Shown here piece by piece: positions 37,660 through 48,907 of a DNA stretch of 64,000 nt (position 1 is the first letter of the stretch; each line of letters starts with the position of its first letter). The notes beneath the pieces were generated by a model. It did no database searches. It had not been told where the DNA came from and saw only the letters and a list, made by a program, of their open reading frames with translations. Origin of the DNA: Roseomonas sp. (GTDB lineage: Bacteria; Pseudomonadota; Alphaproteobacteria; Acetobacterales; Acetobacteraceae); contig JADCGA010000004.1 of NCBI GenBank assembly GCA_020249265.1, forward strand, positions 62,001-126,000, written 5' to 3'. Made by a program: the position numbers and the translations under genes.

Positions 37660-38362
37660 AGCGATGCTGGAAGTGGTAGGCCTGCGCGCCGGCTATGGCC
37701 CAGCGGAGGTTCTGTTTGGCGTTTCGCTGAAGCTTGCGCGCGGAGAGGTTGCCGCGCTGATGGGCCGCAATGGCGCCGGCAAATCCACCACGCTGAAAGC
37801 GATCATGGGCCTGGTGCCACCGCGCGCCGGGCGCGTGCGCTTCGCGGGGCGGGAGATTGCCGGCCTGCCGGCCTTTCGTATCGCGCGCCTCGGGCTTGGC
37901 TATGTGCCAGAAGACCGGCGCATTTTCACCGATCTGACAGTTGCCGAAAATCTTGAAGTCGGCCGCCATGCGGCGCGCGGCAATGCCGCCTGGACCCCCG
38001 AGCGTCTTTTCGAGATTTTCCCCAATCTGGCAGCGATGCGCGGCCGCCGCGCCGCTGCCATGTCCGGCGGGGAACAGCAAATGCTGGCCATTGCGCGCAC
38101 GCTGATGGGCAATCCCGAAGCCGTGCTGCTGGATGAGCCCTCAGAAGGGCTTGCGCCTTTCATCCTGGAATTGATGGCGGAAGCGGTGCTCAGCATGAAG
38201 CGCGAAGGCATTGCTGTATTGCTGTCAGAACAGAATTTCGATTTCGCCGCGGCAGTGGCGGATCGTGCCTATGTGATTGAACGCGGAGAAATCCGTTATG
38301 ATGGCAGCATGGCAGCGCTGGAAGCAGACCCAGCCCTGCGTGCGCAGCATCTCACGCTTTAG
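37652..38362 (+). CDS. LivF-type ABC transporter ATP-binding protein
   Basis: [81 protein letters not shown]; start trimmed to 37652. Confidence 0.94.
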   Translation: MAEAMLEVVGLRAGYGPAEVLFGVSLKLARGEVAALMGRNGAGKSTTLKAIMGLVPPRAGRVRFAGREIAGLPAFRIARLGLGYVPEDRRIFTDLTVAENLEVGRHAARGNAAWTPERLFEIFPNLAAMRGRRAAAMSGGEQQMLAIARTLMGNPEAVLLDEPSEGLAPFILELMAEAVLSMKREGIAVLLSEQNFDFAAAVADRAYVIERGEIRYDGSMAALEADPALRAQHLTL

Positions 38363-39692
38363 GCAGGCTGGCAAAAACCTCATCCACCGCAGCGCCGAAG
38401 CGTTCCACGATCATCTCCACATCCCGCGCCGTCACGATATAGGGCGGTGAGAGGATCACGTGATCACCATGCTTGCCGTCAATCGTGCCACCCATCGGGT
38501 AGCAGGCAAGCCCATGCGCGAAGGCCGCGTGCTTGATGCGTTCATTGATAGCCAGCGCTGGATCGAGAGTGGCTTTGCTCGCGCGGTCTTGAACGAATTC
38601 CACCGCCCAGAACAGGCCTCGACCGCGGATATCACCGACATGGCGATGATTGCCGAGGCGCTCCATCAAACCGCGTTCCAATAACGCCCCCATGGCGCGC
38701 GTATTGGCGAGCAGGTTTTCTTCCGCGATCACTTCCTGCACCGCAAGCGCGGCGGCGCAAGCCACGGGATGCGCCTGATAAGTATGGCCATGCTTGAAAG
38801 TGCCTGTGCCACGCTTCAACGTTTCCACCACGCGCCCATGCACCAGAATGCCGCCAATCGGCTGGTAACCTCCACCGAGCCCCTTCGCGATCACCTGAAT
38901 ATCAGGTGAAACACCTTCCTGTTCCCAGGCATGCAAAGTGCCGGTGCGACCCATGCCGGACATCACCTCATCCAAAATCAGCAAAGCGCCATGGCGATCA
39001 CATACCGCGCGCATGGCCTGGAAATAACCGGGCAGGGCAGTCGCGCAACCAAGCGTGGCACCCACCACGGTTTCCGCACAAAAGGCAATCACATTGCGCG
39101 GGCCAAGGCGCTGGAATTCCGCCTCAAGCTCCGCCGCCAACCGCGCGACATAATCGGCATCGCTTTCATCATCACGCCGATCACGATAGGCATAGCAGGG
39201 CGAGACATGGCTGAAAGCATCAGAAAGAATCGGCGCATAAGGCGCGCGCCGCGCGATATTGCCGCTGGCCGCCAGCGCACCCAGCGTATTGCCATGATAG
39301 GATTGCCGCCGCGCGATGAAGCGCGTGCGCTGAGGCTCTCCCGCTTCCAGAAAATACTGCCGCGCGATTTTGAGCGCCGCTTCCATCCCCTCACTGCCGG
39401 ATGAAACAAAATAGGCATGGGTCAGTCCGCCTGGCTTATGCCCAACCAGCACTTCAGCCAGCTTTTCAGCACTACCGGCGCTGAACAGCGCGGTATGCGC
39501 GTAGCAGAGACGATCAATCTGCGCCTTCATCGCCGCCACCACATGCGGATGGCCATGGCCAAGACAGGCCACCGCCGCGCCGCCGGAGCCATCAATCACA
39601 TCATGCCCAGTGGAATCCCGCAGCCAAATGCCCTGCCCGGAAACGGCAATGGGCGGGTCCTTCAACAGGTTGCGATGGACGATATGGGACAT
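38352..39692 (-). CDS. Class III (aspartate aminotransferase-fold) aminotransferase
   Basis: GHDVIDGSGGAAVACLGHGHPHV, YFVSSGSEGMEAALKIARQY, LILDEVMSGMGRTG, IAKGLGGGYQPIGG. Confidence 0.92.
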   Translation of the reverse strand: MSHIVHRNLLKDPPIAVSGQGIWLRDSTGHDVIDGSGGAAVACLGHGHPHVVAAMKAQIDRLCYAHTALFSAGSAEKLAEVLVGHKPGGLTHAYFVSSGSEGMEAALKIARQYFLEAGEPQRTRFIARRQSYHGNTLGALAASGNIARRAPYAPILSDAFSHVSPCYAYRDRRDDESDADYVARLAAELEAEFQRLGPRNVIAFCAETVVGATLGCATALPGYFQAMRAVCDRHGALLILDEVMSGMGRTGTLHAWEQEGVSPDIQVIAKGLGGGYQPIGGILVHGRVVETLKRGTGTFKHGHTYQAHPVACAAALAVQEVIAEENLLANTRAMGALLERGLMERLGNHRHVGDIRGRGLFWAVEFVQDRASKATLDPALAINERIKHAAFAHGLACYPMGGTIDGKHGDHVILSPPYIVTARDVEMIVERFGAAVDEVFASLPKA

Positions 39693-39752
39693 GGCGTGGG
39701 CTCCTTCACCGATATCCTGCCGCGTTATGCCCCGCAGGGCTAGAAGCTAATT

Positions 39753-41000
39753 TCAGGGCGTCAGCAGCCCAACCACCGCGCCGGTCATGCAGCAGGCGAT
39801 GGAAGCCGAAACCAAAGATGGCAGGCCAAGGCGCAGAATATCCGCGCGCCGTTCCGGACACATGCCGGCCATGCCCGCCACCATGATCCCAACCGATCCG
39901 AAATTGGTGAAACCACAGAGCGCATAGGTCAGGATCAGTCGGGAGCGCTCCGTAAGCCCCGCGCCGCCGGATTGCGCGAGTTCCAGGTAGGAGACGAATT
40001 CATTCACCACGATCTTCACGCCGAGTGAGGAAGCAACTGTCGCCGCTTCCGCCGACGGCACGCCCATGGCCCAAGCAACCGGCCATAACAGCAACCCAAG
40101 CAGACGTTGCAGCGTGAAGCCGGTTGCGGGTTCCAGCGCCATATTCACCAAAGCGACCAAGGCGACAAAGACAATGAGCGACGCCATGATGCCAAGTAGC
40201 AGCGAAAGCCCATCCTGCGTGCCGCGTACCAGCGCATCCATGCTGCTATCGTAAAGTTTAAGCGGTGCGCCGGTGTCATGATCCGCCGCGGTGCTGCCGC
40301 TTTCCGCCGGCAGCATCAAAAGCGCGGCGAGGATCGCGGCGGGCGCGGAGATCAGGCTCGCGGTCAGTAATTGCCCTGCCGCATCGGGTACCACGGGCGC
40401 GATCATCAGCGCATAAACCACCAGCGTATTGCCGCTGATGGTGGCAAGCCCCGCGGTCATCACGACGAAAAGCTCGGCCCGCGTCATGCGCGCCAACCAG
40501 GCGCGGACCATCAGTGGCGCTTCCACCATGCCGACAAAGACATTCGCCGCAACACCAAAGCCCGCCGCGCCACCAATGCCGAAAAGCCGTTGCAGCACCG
40601 CCGCCATCACGCGCACAATCGCGGGCAGAATGCCCCAATGATAGAACAGCGCAGAAAGCGCGCCGACCACCAACACCAAAGGCAGCGCCTGGAAGAACAG
40701 GATGAAGGAAGCGCCGGGGCGCAATTCCTGAAAGGGCAAAGCGCCGCCGCCCAAATAGCCAAAGACCAGTGATGTGCCGGCCTGGGTTGCGACGGCCAGC
40801 GCATTCACCGCATCACCCAAATAGGAAAAACCTGCGCGCAGCGGCGCAATATGCAACAGCGCTGCACCAAGGGCGATTTGCAGCACCAAGCCCATCACCA
40901 CCACGCGTGACGAGACACCGCGCTTAAACCCACCCAAAACCCAGGCCAAGACGCAGAGCGCCAGCAAGCCGAAACCGGATTGCGCTTGCAGCGAGGTCAT
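39753..41000 (-). CDS. NupC-type concentrative nucleoside transporter
   Basis: 415 aa multi-TM; FGYLGGGALPFQELRPGASFILFFQALPLVLVVGALSALFYHWGILPAIV, YALCGFTNFGSVGIMV. Confidence 0.93.
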   Translation of the reverse strand: MTSLQAQSGFGLLALCVLAWVLGGFKRGVSSRVVVMGLVLQIALGAALLHIAPLRAGFSYLGDAVNALAVATQAGTSLVFGYLGGGALPFQELRPGASFILFFQALPLVLVVGALSALFYHWGILPAIVRVMAAVLQRLFGIGGAAGFGVAANVFVGMVEAPLMVRAWLARMTRAELFVVMTAGLATISGNTLVVYALMIAPVVPDAAGQLLTASLISAPAAILAALLMLPAESGSTAADHDTGAPLKLYDSSMDALVRGTQDGLSLLLGIMASLIVFVALVALVNMALEPATGFTLQRLLGLLLWPVAWAMGVPSAEAATVASSLGVKIVVNEFVSYLELAQSGGAGLTERSRLILTYALCGFTNFGSVGIMVAGMAGMCPERRADILRLGLPSLVSASIACCMTGAVVGLLTP

Positions 41001-42217
41001 GTCGGCAGAAGCGGTGTGGGCGTTTCGTCCAATTCCAGATCCGCTATGCGCTGCCCGCCGCGCTTGATGGCCGTAACTGAAGTTTCGATGAGGTCCATAT
41101 CCTTCTGCACCTGACCAAAATGCTTCCGCAGGCTGTCGGTACGTTCTTCCAGCCGCCCGACATCGGCCAACATCTTATCCACTTCCTTCCGAATGCGCCC
41201 GGCTTCCGTGCGCAGCCGCACGTCACGCATCAAGGCGCGCATGGTGCCCAGCACCGCCCATAAGGTGGTGGGGGAGACAACATAAACCCCGCGCCGCGTG
41301 GCATCAGACACCAATGATACAAGTGAGGTATGCAGTTCTGCGTAAATCGCCTCAGAAGGCACAAAAATCAGCGCGCCTTCGGCAGTCTCACCCGCGATGA
41401 TATAGCGCTCCGCAACATCCTTGATATGCTTCTGCACATCGGCGGAAAATTGCCGAAGCCTCTGGGTGCGCGTGGTATCATCAGTGGCTTCCCGTAAGGC
41501 AAGCCAGGATTCCAGTGGAAACTTCGAATCAATCGCAATCGGCCCCGGCGGGTTTGGCAGATGGATCAGGCAATCCGCGCGCTTGCCATTGGAAAGCGTC
41601 GCTTGCAGCGTGAAGGCATCAGATGGCAACCGGTCCGCGATGATCTGCTCCATCTGGCTTTCGCCAAAAGCGCCGCGCGCCTGCTTATTGCCCAAGATAC
41701 CCGTCAGCGTATTCACCTGAGAACCCAGCGCTTCGATATTGCTGCGCGCCGCATCAATCACCGCAAGCCTTTCTTTGATTTCGCTTGAAGTCACGCCTAG
41801 GCTGGTGGTCATGCGTTCGGTTTGACTGGTGAGTGCCACGGAAAGCGTTTCATTCTGGCTTTTTATCGCTTCCGTCAATGTACGTTCAGACTGTGCCAGC
41901 CGGTCCGCCACCGCGGCTTCCTGCGCGGCGATGCGCGCGATTTGTTCCTGCACGGCGCCATTCAGCACGCGGGTTTGGTCCATCACCACGCTATTGACGC
42001 GATCAGCGATATCGCCTTCCAGGGACACGACGCGCTCAGCCTGGCGTTCCTGCGCGGCAGCCAAAGCGGAAAGCTGCCCAAGCACCATGCCGGCAAGTGG
42101 ATCAGGCGCGGGGCGGCGCAGGATCAGCACCAGGGCAATCAGCAAGGCCGCCAAAAGAATGGCCAGCGGCAGAACCGCATCGGGTGGTAGCCAGCTTGGT
42201 AAGGTCCAATTCTGCAT
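40997..42217 (-). CDS. rmuC: DNA recombination protein RmuC
   Basis: N-terminal TM, coiled coil, [45 protein letters not shown]. Confidence 0.93.
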   Translation of the reverse strand: MQNWTLPSWLPPDAVLPLAILLAALLIALVLILRRPAPDPLAGMVLGQLSALAAAQERQAERVVSLEGDIADRVNSVVMDQTRVLNGAVQEQIARIAAQEAAVADRLAQSERTLTEAIKSQNETLSVALTSQTERMTTSLGVTSSEIKERLAVIDAARSNIEALGSQVNTLTGILGNKQARGAFGESQMEQIIADRLPSDAFTLQATLSNGKRADCLIHLPNPPGPIAIDSKFPLESWLALREATDDTTRTQRLRQFSADVQKHIKDVAERYIIAGETAEGALIFVPSEAIYAELHTSLVSLVSDATRRGVYVVSPTTLWAVLGTMRALMRDVRLRTEAGRIRKEVDKMLADVGRLEERTDSLRKHFGQVQKDMDLIETSVTAIKRGGQRIADLELDETPTPLLPT

Positions 42218-42235
42218 GCGGTTAGTATATCAGCT

Positions 42236-43813
42236 TCAATGCCTGAAATGCCGCATGCCGGTGAAAACCATTGCAAGCCCGGCCTTATCGGCGGCTTCAA
42301 TCACCTCATTATCACGAATAGAACCCCCCGGCTGGATAATGGCGGTTGCACCGGCGGAGGCTGCGATTTCCAGCCCATCGGCAAAGGGGAAAAACGCATC
42401 GGATGCCACAACGGAACCCTTGGCGAGCGGTTCAGGCAGCCCCGTTGCCTTGGCGGCCGCGTCGCTCTTCCAGGCGGCGATACGGCTGCTTTCGGCGCGG
42501 TTCATCTGCCCCGCGCCAATGCCAACCGTGGCCAGGCCCTTGGCATAGACAATGGCGTTGGATTTCACATGCTTGCAGACGCGGAAGCCGAAAAGCAGGT
42601 CAGCCATCTCGGCGGCAGTTGGGGCGCGCTTCGTCACGCATTTCAACGAGGCTTCACTGACGCGCCCGGCATCGCGCGATTGCGCGAGGAACCCGCCCGC
42701 CACGGAACGGAACATCATGCCCGTTGCGGCAGGATCAGGCAGGCCGCCCGTCAGCAGCAGGCGCAAATTTTTCTTTTTGGCGAATACTGCAAGCGCCGCT
42801 TCATCCGCATCCGGCGCAATCACCACTTCAGTGAAAATCGCCGTGATGCGTTCCGCCGCCGCTGCATCCAGCTTGCGATTGGCCGCGACAATACCGCCGA
42901 ATGCCGAAACCGGGTCACACAACAGCGCGCGGTCCCAGGCTTGAGCTAAATCACTCGCCACCGCCACACCGCAAGGATTGGCGTGCTTCACAATCACTAT
43001 CGCCGGATCAGCAAATTCAGCGAGGGCTTCAAACGCCGCATCCGTATCGTTCAGGTTGTTATACGAAAGCTCCTTGCCCTGAATCTGCCGCGCGGTGGCA
43101 ATGCCAGGGCGCGCGCTGCCATCCAGATAAAACGCCGCTGATTGATGCGGGTTTTCGCCATAGCGCAACGTTTGGCGCAGTGAACCCGTGAAGCTCAAAC
43201 GCTCAGGAAACTCCTGCCCTTCCTGCCCGGCGAACCACCCCGAAATCGCCGCATCATAGGCCGCGGTGCGCGCATAGGCCGCCGCCGCCAGGCGCCGACG
43301 CGTGGCCAGGCTGGTGCCCCCCGCTTCCGTGATTTCCGCTTGTATTTCGGCGAAATGCGCAGGTTCCGTTAGCACCGCGACATGGGCGTGATTCTTGGCG
43401 GCACTGCGGATCATTGCCGGGCCGCCGATATCTATGTTTTCGATGCAATCATCGAAATCCGCACCCTTCGCGACCGTTGCCTCAAACGGGTAAAGATTCA
43501 CCGCCACCAGATCAATCGGTGCAATCCCATGCGCTTCCATTTGCGCCAGATGCTCAGCCAAATCGCGCCGGCCCAGAATGCCGCCATGCACCTGCGGCAC
43601 GAGCGTTTTCACGCGGCCATCAAGGATTTCCGGAAAGCCCGTATGGTCCGATACATCCTTCACCGGCACGCCAGCATCGCGCAGCGCCTTGGCGGTACCG
43701 CCGGTGGACAGAATCTCCACCCCGCGCGCCGCGAGGAAACGGCCAAATTCAATCAGCCCGGTTTTGTCGGAAACGGAAATCAGCGCGCGGCGCGGCGCGA
43801 TCACATCGGGCAT
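42236..43813 (-). CDS. purH: Bifunctional AICAR formyltransferase/IMP cyclohydrolase
   Basis: [63 protein letters not shown]. Confidence 0.97.
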   Translation of the reverse strand: MPDVIAPRRALISVSDKTGLIEFGRFLAARGVEILSTGGTAKALRDAGVPVKDVSDHTGFPEILDGRVKTLVPQVHGGILGRRDLAEHLAQMEAHGIAPIDLVAVNLYPFEATVAKGADFDDCIENIDIGGPAMIRSAAKNHAHVAVLTEPAHFAEIQAEITEAGGTSLATRRRLAAAAYARTAAYDAAISGWFAGQEGQEFPERLSFTGSLRQTLRYGENPHQSAAFYLDGSARPGIATARQIQGKELSYNNLNDTDAAFEALAEFADPAIVIVKHANPCGVAVASDLAQAWDRALLCDPVSAFGGIVAANRKLDAAAAERITAIFTEVVIAPDADEAALAVFAKKKNLRLLLTGGLPDPAATGMMFRSVAGGFLAQSRDAGRVSEASLKCVTKRAPTAAEMADLLFGFRVCKHVKSNAIVYAKGLATVGIGAGQMNRAESSRIAAWKSDAAAKATGLPEPLAKGSVVASDAFFPFADGLEIAASAGATAIIQPGGSIRDNEVIEAADKAGLAMVFTGMRHFRH

Positions 43814-43906
43814 GGCGGGAATCCATCAAAAGCGCCTTGGGCCTTACGCCCGGCGGCAGGGGCGATCAACCCTGACCGGCCTAGTCAACGGGCAGGATGG
43901 CGCTGG

Positions 43907-45170
43907 TCATGTGGCGGCCTCTCCATTTCTGGGCGGCAGGCGGCGCAGCAGCCACAGCATAATCGCCATGGCTGGCAGCGCGGCGGCGGTGGTCAGCAAA
44001 AAAAACCATGGCCAGCCCAGGCCTTCCGCCAGCATGCCCGATGTCGCCCCAAGCGTGCGCAAGGGCACCGCCGCCAGTGACGACAGCAGCGCATATTGGG
44101 TTGCGGTGAAGCTGCGATTGGTGAGCATCGCAAGGTAGGAAAGAAAGGCCGCGTCAGCCAGGCCATCGGTGAAATTTTCCACCCCCACCTGCGCAAACAG
44201 CATGCGGATATCATGCCCCGCAAATGCCAGCGCGACATACATAAGGTTGGAGAGCATTTGCGTGATCCCGGTCAGGATCAAGGCACGCCCGGTGCCAAGC
44301 TTCGCCACCAGCCAACCGCCGGCAAGCGCGCCGGCAAGCGTCGCGACAAGGCCGAAGACAGAAGAAACCCCGGCCACTTCCAGGCGCGTGAAGCCCAATT
44401 GGCGGTAAAACGGCGCGGTCATGATGCCGGCAAGCGCCTCGCCCAGCTTGAACAGGGCAACAAAGGCCAGGATCGCGAACCAATAGCGCCGCCGCATGAA
44501 ATCCGCGAAGGGATCAATCACGGCATAGCGCATCCGCGCTGCCCAGCCCTGAGGCGGAAGGCCGGGGCCGCGTGGCGGTTCGGCGGCGAAGACCACGGCA
44601 ATAACACCAAGCCCCACCATGGCGGCGCATCCGGCAAAGGCAAAGGCCCAGCCGGCGAATTCCGCCATCGTCAACGCGCCCGCAGTCGCGGCCAACAGCG
44701 CGCCGCGATACCCCCAAACATAGCAGGCCAACCCATAGCCTTGATCGGCCTCCTCCAGGCTTTCGATACGGAAGGCGTCAATCACAATATCCTGGCTGGC
44801 GGAAAGAAACGCGACCAGGACCGCCACCGCCACGGTCAGGCTAACATCCAGCGCCGGGTTGGTCTGACCAAGCGCGATAATGGCGCCAATCAGTGGGATT
44901 TGGATGGAAAGCAGCCAGCCGCGCCTTCGCCCCAGCCCTCGGAAAAGCGGCGGCGGGCTATGGTCCATCAGCGGCGACCAGAGGAATTTCAGCGAATAGG
45001 AAAGCCCGATCAGCGCCGTGAAGCCGATGGCCGCCAGCGAAAGGTTCGATTCCGCCAGCCATTGCCTGAGCGTGAAGGCCGAAAGCGGCAGTGGCACGCC
45101 GGCGGCAAAGCCAAGCGCCAGCATCACAAGAAAGCGCTTGTCGCGCCAGCGGGGAAGCGAATCGGCCATT
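43907..45170 (-). CDS. AmpG-like MFS transporter
   Basis: MADSLPRWRDKRFLVMLALGFAAGVPLPLSAFTLRQWLAESNLSLAAIGFTALIGLSYSLKFLWSPLMDH. Confidence 0.88.
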
Positions 45171-45273
45171 GCCTGAAACTGACAGAAGCGGCGCTGGCCT
45201 GCCACTACCCATGACTTGCCCGCGCGACAAAGGCCAGCGCAATATCCCGCCAAGGAATCGAGGAGGCAGCGGC

Positions 45274-45810
45274 ATGAATACCATCGCCAAGGCAAAGGGC
45301 CTTTTGATGGAACCCGGCAAAACCTGGGATGCCATAGCGGCGGAACCCATGACGCTTGGCGGTGTTCTCACCAGCTACGTGCTGCCCTTGGCCGCGATTC
45401 CTTCCATCGGCAGCGCGATTGGCACGTTTTTGGGCGGAAATCTGCCGAATTTCGGTGAATTGGTGATCAGCTACGTCATTGCGGTGGTGAGCGTGCTGAT
45501 CATGGGCAAGATCATGCCGCCCTTGGCCGCGCGTTTTGGCGCGACGCCAGATGCTGATGCGGGCATGAAGCTGGCGGCCTTCGCGCCGACTGGCGCCTGG
45601 TTGGGTGGGCTTGCGCTGATCGTGCCCTCCCTGGGCGGGTTTCTGGCACTGATCGGGGCGCTTTATACGCTTTATCTTTTTTATGATGGCGCGCAGCGGC
45701 TGTTTCCCGTTGCGCAGATAAAGGCGCGGATGCTGGGCTTTTCCGCCGTTTTGGCCTCCATTCTGTTGAATATGCTGATTGGCCTCGCGGTGGGCATCCT
45801 TTCCGCCTGA
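45274..45810 (+). CDS. Yip1-family membrane protein
   Basis: MNTIAKAKGLLMEPGKTWDAIAAEPMTLGGVLTSYVLPLAAIPSIGSAIG; five TM segments. Confidence 0.88.
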   Translation: MNTIAKAKGLLMEPGKTWDAIAAEPMTLGGVLTSYVLPLAAIPSIGSAIGTFLGGNLPNFGELVISYVIAVVSVLIMGKIMPPLAARFGATPDADAGMKLAAFAPTGAWLGGLALIVPSLGGFLALIGALYTLYLFYDGAQRLFPVAQIKARMLGFSAVLASILLNMLIGLAVGILSA

Positions 45811-45854
45811 GCCTGCACGCCCATATGGGGCGTGACGAGGCAAGGGTGGATGCA

Positions 45855-46787
45855 ATGCTTGTGACAGTTTTTGGCGGCGCCGGCTTTATCGGGCGCCATA
45901 TTGTGCAGCGCCTGGCGGCGGCCGGGCACAGCATCCGCATTGCGGGGCGGAATACGGAACGTGCCGCGCGACTTTGCACCATGGGGGGTGTGGGGCAGAT
46001 CACGCCCATCTCCGCCTCGGTCACGCATGAGGCTTCCTGCGCCCGCGCCATCGCCAGGGCTGATCTGGTCATCAACCTAGTCGGCATTCTGTTCGAAAGC
46101 CGCGCCGGGGATTTCCAGCGCATCCAGGCCGAAGGGGCGGGGCGCGTCGCGCGCCTGGCCGCGGCGGCGGGGGCCAAGCGATTCCTGCATCTTTCCGCGA
46201 TTGGCGCCGATGCCGGAAGCCCAAGCCTTTACGCGCAAACCAAGGCAGCGGGCGAAGCGGCGGTGCTGACGGCCTTCCCTGGTGCCATCATCCTGCGCCC
46301 TTCCGTTGTGTTCGGGCCGGATGATCAATTCTTCAACCGCTTCGCCGGGCTTGGCGCCATGCTGCCCTTCATGCCGGTGGTGGCGGGCGAAACGCGCTTT
46401 CAGCCGGTTTATGTGGGCGATGTCGCGGATGCGGCGATGGCGGCCCTTTCGGACCCATCCGCAGCCGGCAAGGTCTTCGAATTGGGTGGCCCGCGCGTGA
46501 TGAGCATGCGGCAAGTGCTGCGCTATATTTTGGATGTGACAGGCCGGCGCCGCCCCATGATCGCCCTGCCAGAGGGCTTCGTGCGCCTGCAAGCCCGCCT
46601 GGGGGAGCTACTGCCAACGCCGCCGCTTACGCGCGATCAGCTGATTCTGCTGGGCAAGGATAATGTGGTTTCGCCCAATGCCTCGGGATTTCAGGCACTT
46701 GGCATTGAACCCAAGGCGGTGGAGGCGATTGTGCCGGCCTATCTGGCGCGGTTTCGCCAGGGCGGGCAACGGGCGGCGGCATCATAA
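45855..46787 (+). CDS. NDUFA9-like NAD(P)-dependent epimerase/dehydratase
   Basis: MLVTVFGGAGFIGRHIVQRLAAAGHSIRIAGRN, HLSAIGADAGSPSLYAQTKAAGE. Confidence 0.92.
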   Translation: MLVTVFGGAGFIGRHIVQRLAAAGHSIRIAGRNTERAARLCTMGGVGQITPISASVTHEASCARAIARADLVINLVGILFESRAGDFQRIQAEGAGRVARLAAAAGAKRFLHLSAIGADAGSPSLYAQTKAAGEAAVLTAFPGAIILRPSVVFGPDDQFFNRFAGLGAMLPFMPVVAGETRFQPVYVGDVADAAMAALSDPSAAGKVFELGGPRVMSMRQVLRYILDVTGRRRPMIALPEGFVRLQARLGELLPTPPLTRDQLILLGKDNVVSPNASGFQALGIEPKAVEAIVPAYLARFRQGGQRAAAS

Positions 46788-46798
46788 AGTCCGAAACG

Positions 46799-46873
46799 GT
46801 CATATTTTCGGAGTGCAATAGGTCGTTGGAAAGATATAAGGTGGAGGCTACTCTCATTTAGGTCATATTTTCT
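46799..46873 (+). promoter_or_regulatory. Paired 12-bp direct repeat upstream of gltD (GGTCATATTTTC x2)
   Basis: Exact copies at 46799-46810 and 46862-46873, start-to-start 63 bp, in the AT-rich 46788-46963 intergenic region. Confidence 0.55.
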
Positions 46874-46963
46874 GTCCTTATTGCGCAAAAAAGACTCGCT
46901 TTGGCGATTGGCTTTGGTTATGGGGGCCTTCTGGGCTCAACCGCGACCAAGGACACCCCCCCG

Positions 46964-48403
46964 ATGGCCGAGAAAATGCTGCAATTCGTGCGCTTGGCGC
47001 AGCACCAGCCGGATAAGCGGGAAGCGACCGACCGCCGCGCCGATTGGGCCGAAGTCTATCGCCCCTTCGTGGCGGAAGCGGCCTCAGAGCAGGCATCCCG
47101 CTGTTCCCAATGCGGCGTGCCCTTCTGCCAGGTGCATTGCCCGCTCAATAACAACATCCCGGATTGGCTGAAGCTGACCGCCGAAGGCCGGCTTGAAGAA
47201 GCCTATGAGGTCGCGTCCGCCACCAATAACTTCCCCGAAATTTGTGGCCGTGTTTGCCCTCAGGATCGGCTTTGCGAAGGCAATTGCGTGATCGAAAAGG
47301 GGTTCAATTCGGTCACGATTGGCGCGGTGGAAAAATACATCACTGATACGGCCTGGGAGAATGGCTGGGTGAAGCCGCCCAAGCCCGTCCGCGAAAGGGC
47401 AGAGAGCATCGGCATTATCGGCGCCGGCCCCGCCGGCATGGCAGCGGCGGAAAGGCTCCGCGTGCTGGGCTTTCAAGTGGTGATTTATGATCGGCATGAC
47501 CGCGCCGGCGGGCTGATGATGTACGGCATCCCAAACTTCAAGTTGGAAAAGGATGTGGTGCTGCGGCGCTGGTACCAATACGCCGAAGGCGGCATTGAAT
47601 TCCGGCTGAATTGCGCGGTGGGGCGCGATATTTCGCTGGCGGAATTGCGCGGCAACCATGCCGCAGTGCTGATTGCGACCGGTGTCTACAAGGCACGCGA
47701 TATCGCCGTACCGGGCGCTGATCTGCCCGGCGTGGTAGCGGCGCTGGATTTTTTGATTGCGTCCAACCGCAAGGGCTTGGGCGATGCCGTGCCCGAATTC
47801 GATTCCGGTGCGCTCAATGCCGAAGGCCGCCATGTGGTGGTGATTGGTGGTGGCGATACCGCGATGGATTGCGTGCGCACCGCAACGCGGCAGGGCGCTG
47901 CTTCCGTCACCTGCCTTTATCGGCGCGACAAGGCGAATATGCCTGGTTCCATGCGCGAAGTGTATAATGCTGAAGAAGAAGGCGTGCGCTTTGAATGGCT
48001 AGCTGCGCCAGAAGCCTTTGAAGGCAAGGCGAAGGTCGAAGGCGTACGCGCGGTGCGCATGCATCTTGGCCTGCCGGATGCAACTGGCCGGCAGCAGGTG
48101 GAAGCCATCGCGGGCAGTGATTTCACCCTGAAGGCAGATTTGGTGATCAAGGCGCTTGGCTTCGACCCGGAAGATTTGCCGATGATGTTTGAAGAATCCG
48201 CGCTTTCCGTCACGCGCTGGGGCACGCTGAAGGTGGACCATCGCAGCATGATGACAGCGCTGCCGGGCGTTTTCGCCGCGGGCGATATTGTGCGCGGCGC
48301 GTCGCTGGTGGTGTGGGGCATTCGCGATGGCCGCGATGTGGCGGAACAGATCGCGGCTTTTGTTGAGAAGCGGAGCACGGCGCTGGCCGTGGCAGCGGAA
48401 TGA
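46964..48403 (+). CDS. gltD: Glutamate synthase small subunit
   Basis: RCSQCGVPFCQVHCPLNNNIPDWLKL, GRVCPQDRLCEGNCVIEKG, GIIGAGPAGMAAAERLR; start trimmed to MAEKMLQFV. Confidence 0.95.
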   Translation: MAEKMLQFVRLAQHQPDKREATDRRADWAEVYRPFVAEAASEQASRCSQCGVPFCQVHCPLNNNIPDWLKLTAEGRLEEAYEVASATNNFPEICGRVCPQDRLCEGNCVIEKGFNSVTIGAVEKYITDTAWENGWVKPPKPVRERAESIGIIGAGPAGMAAAERLRVLGFQVVIYDRHDRAGGLMMYGIPNFKLEKDVVLRRWYQYAEGGIEFRLNCAVGRDISLAELRGNHAAVLIATGVYKARDIAVPGADLPGVVAALDFLIASNRKGLGDAVPEFDSGALNAEGRHVVVIGGGDTAMDCVRTATRQGAASVTCLYRRDKANMPGSMREVYNAEEEGVRFEWLAAPEAFEGKAKVEGVRAVRMHLGLPDATGRQQVEAIAGSDFTLKADLVIKALGFDPEDLPMMFEESALSVTRWGTLKVDHRSMMTALPGVFAAGDIVRGASLVVWGIRDGRDVAEQIAAFVEKRSTALAVAAE

Positions 48404-48891
48404 TGCGTCGTTTGATCCTGGCTTTGCTGTTGCTGGCCTCTCCTGCCTTCGCGCAACAGCCGAATGCGCAAGACGAAAAGCTGGTTGCTGCGCGGGAATT
48501 GGTGGCGGCGATGCGCGCTGAATCGCAAATCCTGACCACGATTGATGCCATGCGCGGCTATTTGGTGCAGTCATTCGTGACTGCCGCACCGCAGCTTGGT
48601 GAAGACCGAGCGCGCGCGTTGGTGGATGAATTCATCATGCCGGAGTTCCGCGCAGGCGTTGGTGAATTTCCAGAGCTGATCGCCGGGCTTTACGCGCAGC
48701 GCTTGTCTGCCGCCGAGCTGCGCGAGTTGGCGCGCTTCTATCGAACAGCGCTTGGTCAGCGCCTGCTTGAAATCACGCCTGAAATCACGGCCGCCATCAC
48801 GCCCATCGCTGCCGCTTGGGGGCAGCGTGTGGTGCAGCAGGCCCTCACCAAGCACCGAGACGCACTTCGGCAACGCGGCTTGCCGCTCTAG
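48400..48891 (+). CDS. DUF2059-type periplasmic protein
   Basis: Signal MMRRLILALLLLASPAFA; PEFRAGVGEFPELIAGLYAQRLSAAELRELARFYRTALGQRLLEITPEI. Confidence 0.85.
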   Translation: MMRRLILALLLLASPAFAQQPNAQDEKLVAARELVAAMRAESQILTTIDAMRGYLVQSFVTAAPQLGEDRARALVDEFIMPEFRAGVGEFPELIAGLYAQRLSAAELRELARFYRTALGQRLLEITPEITAAITPIAAAWGQRVVQQALTKHRDALRQRGLPL

Positions 48892-48907
48892 TTCTTAGGA
48901 TTGTGCC

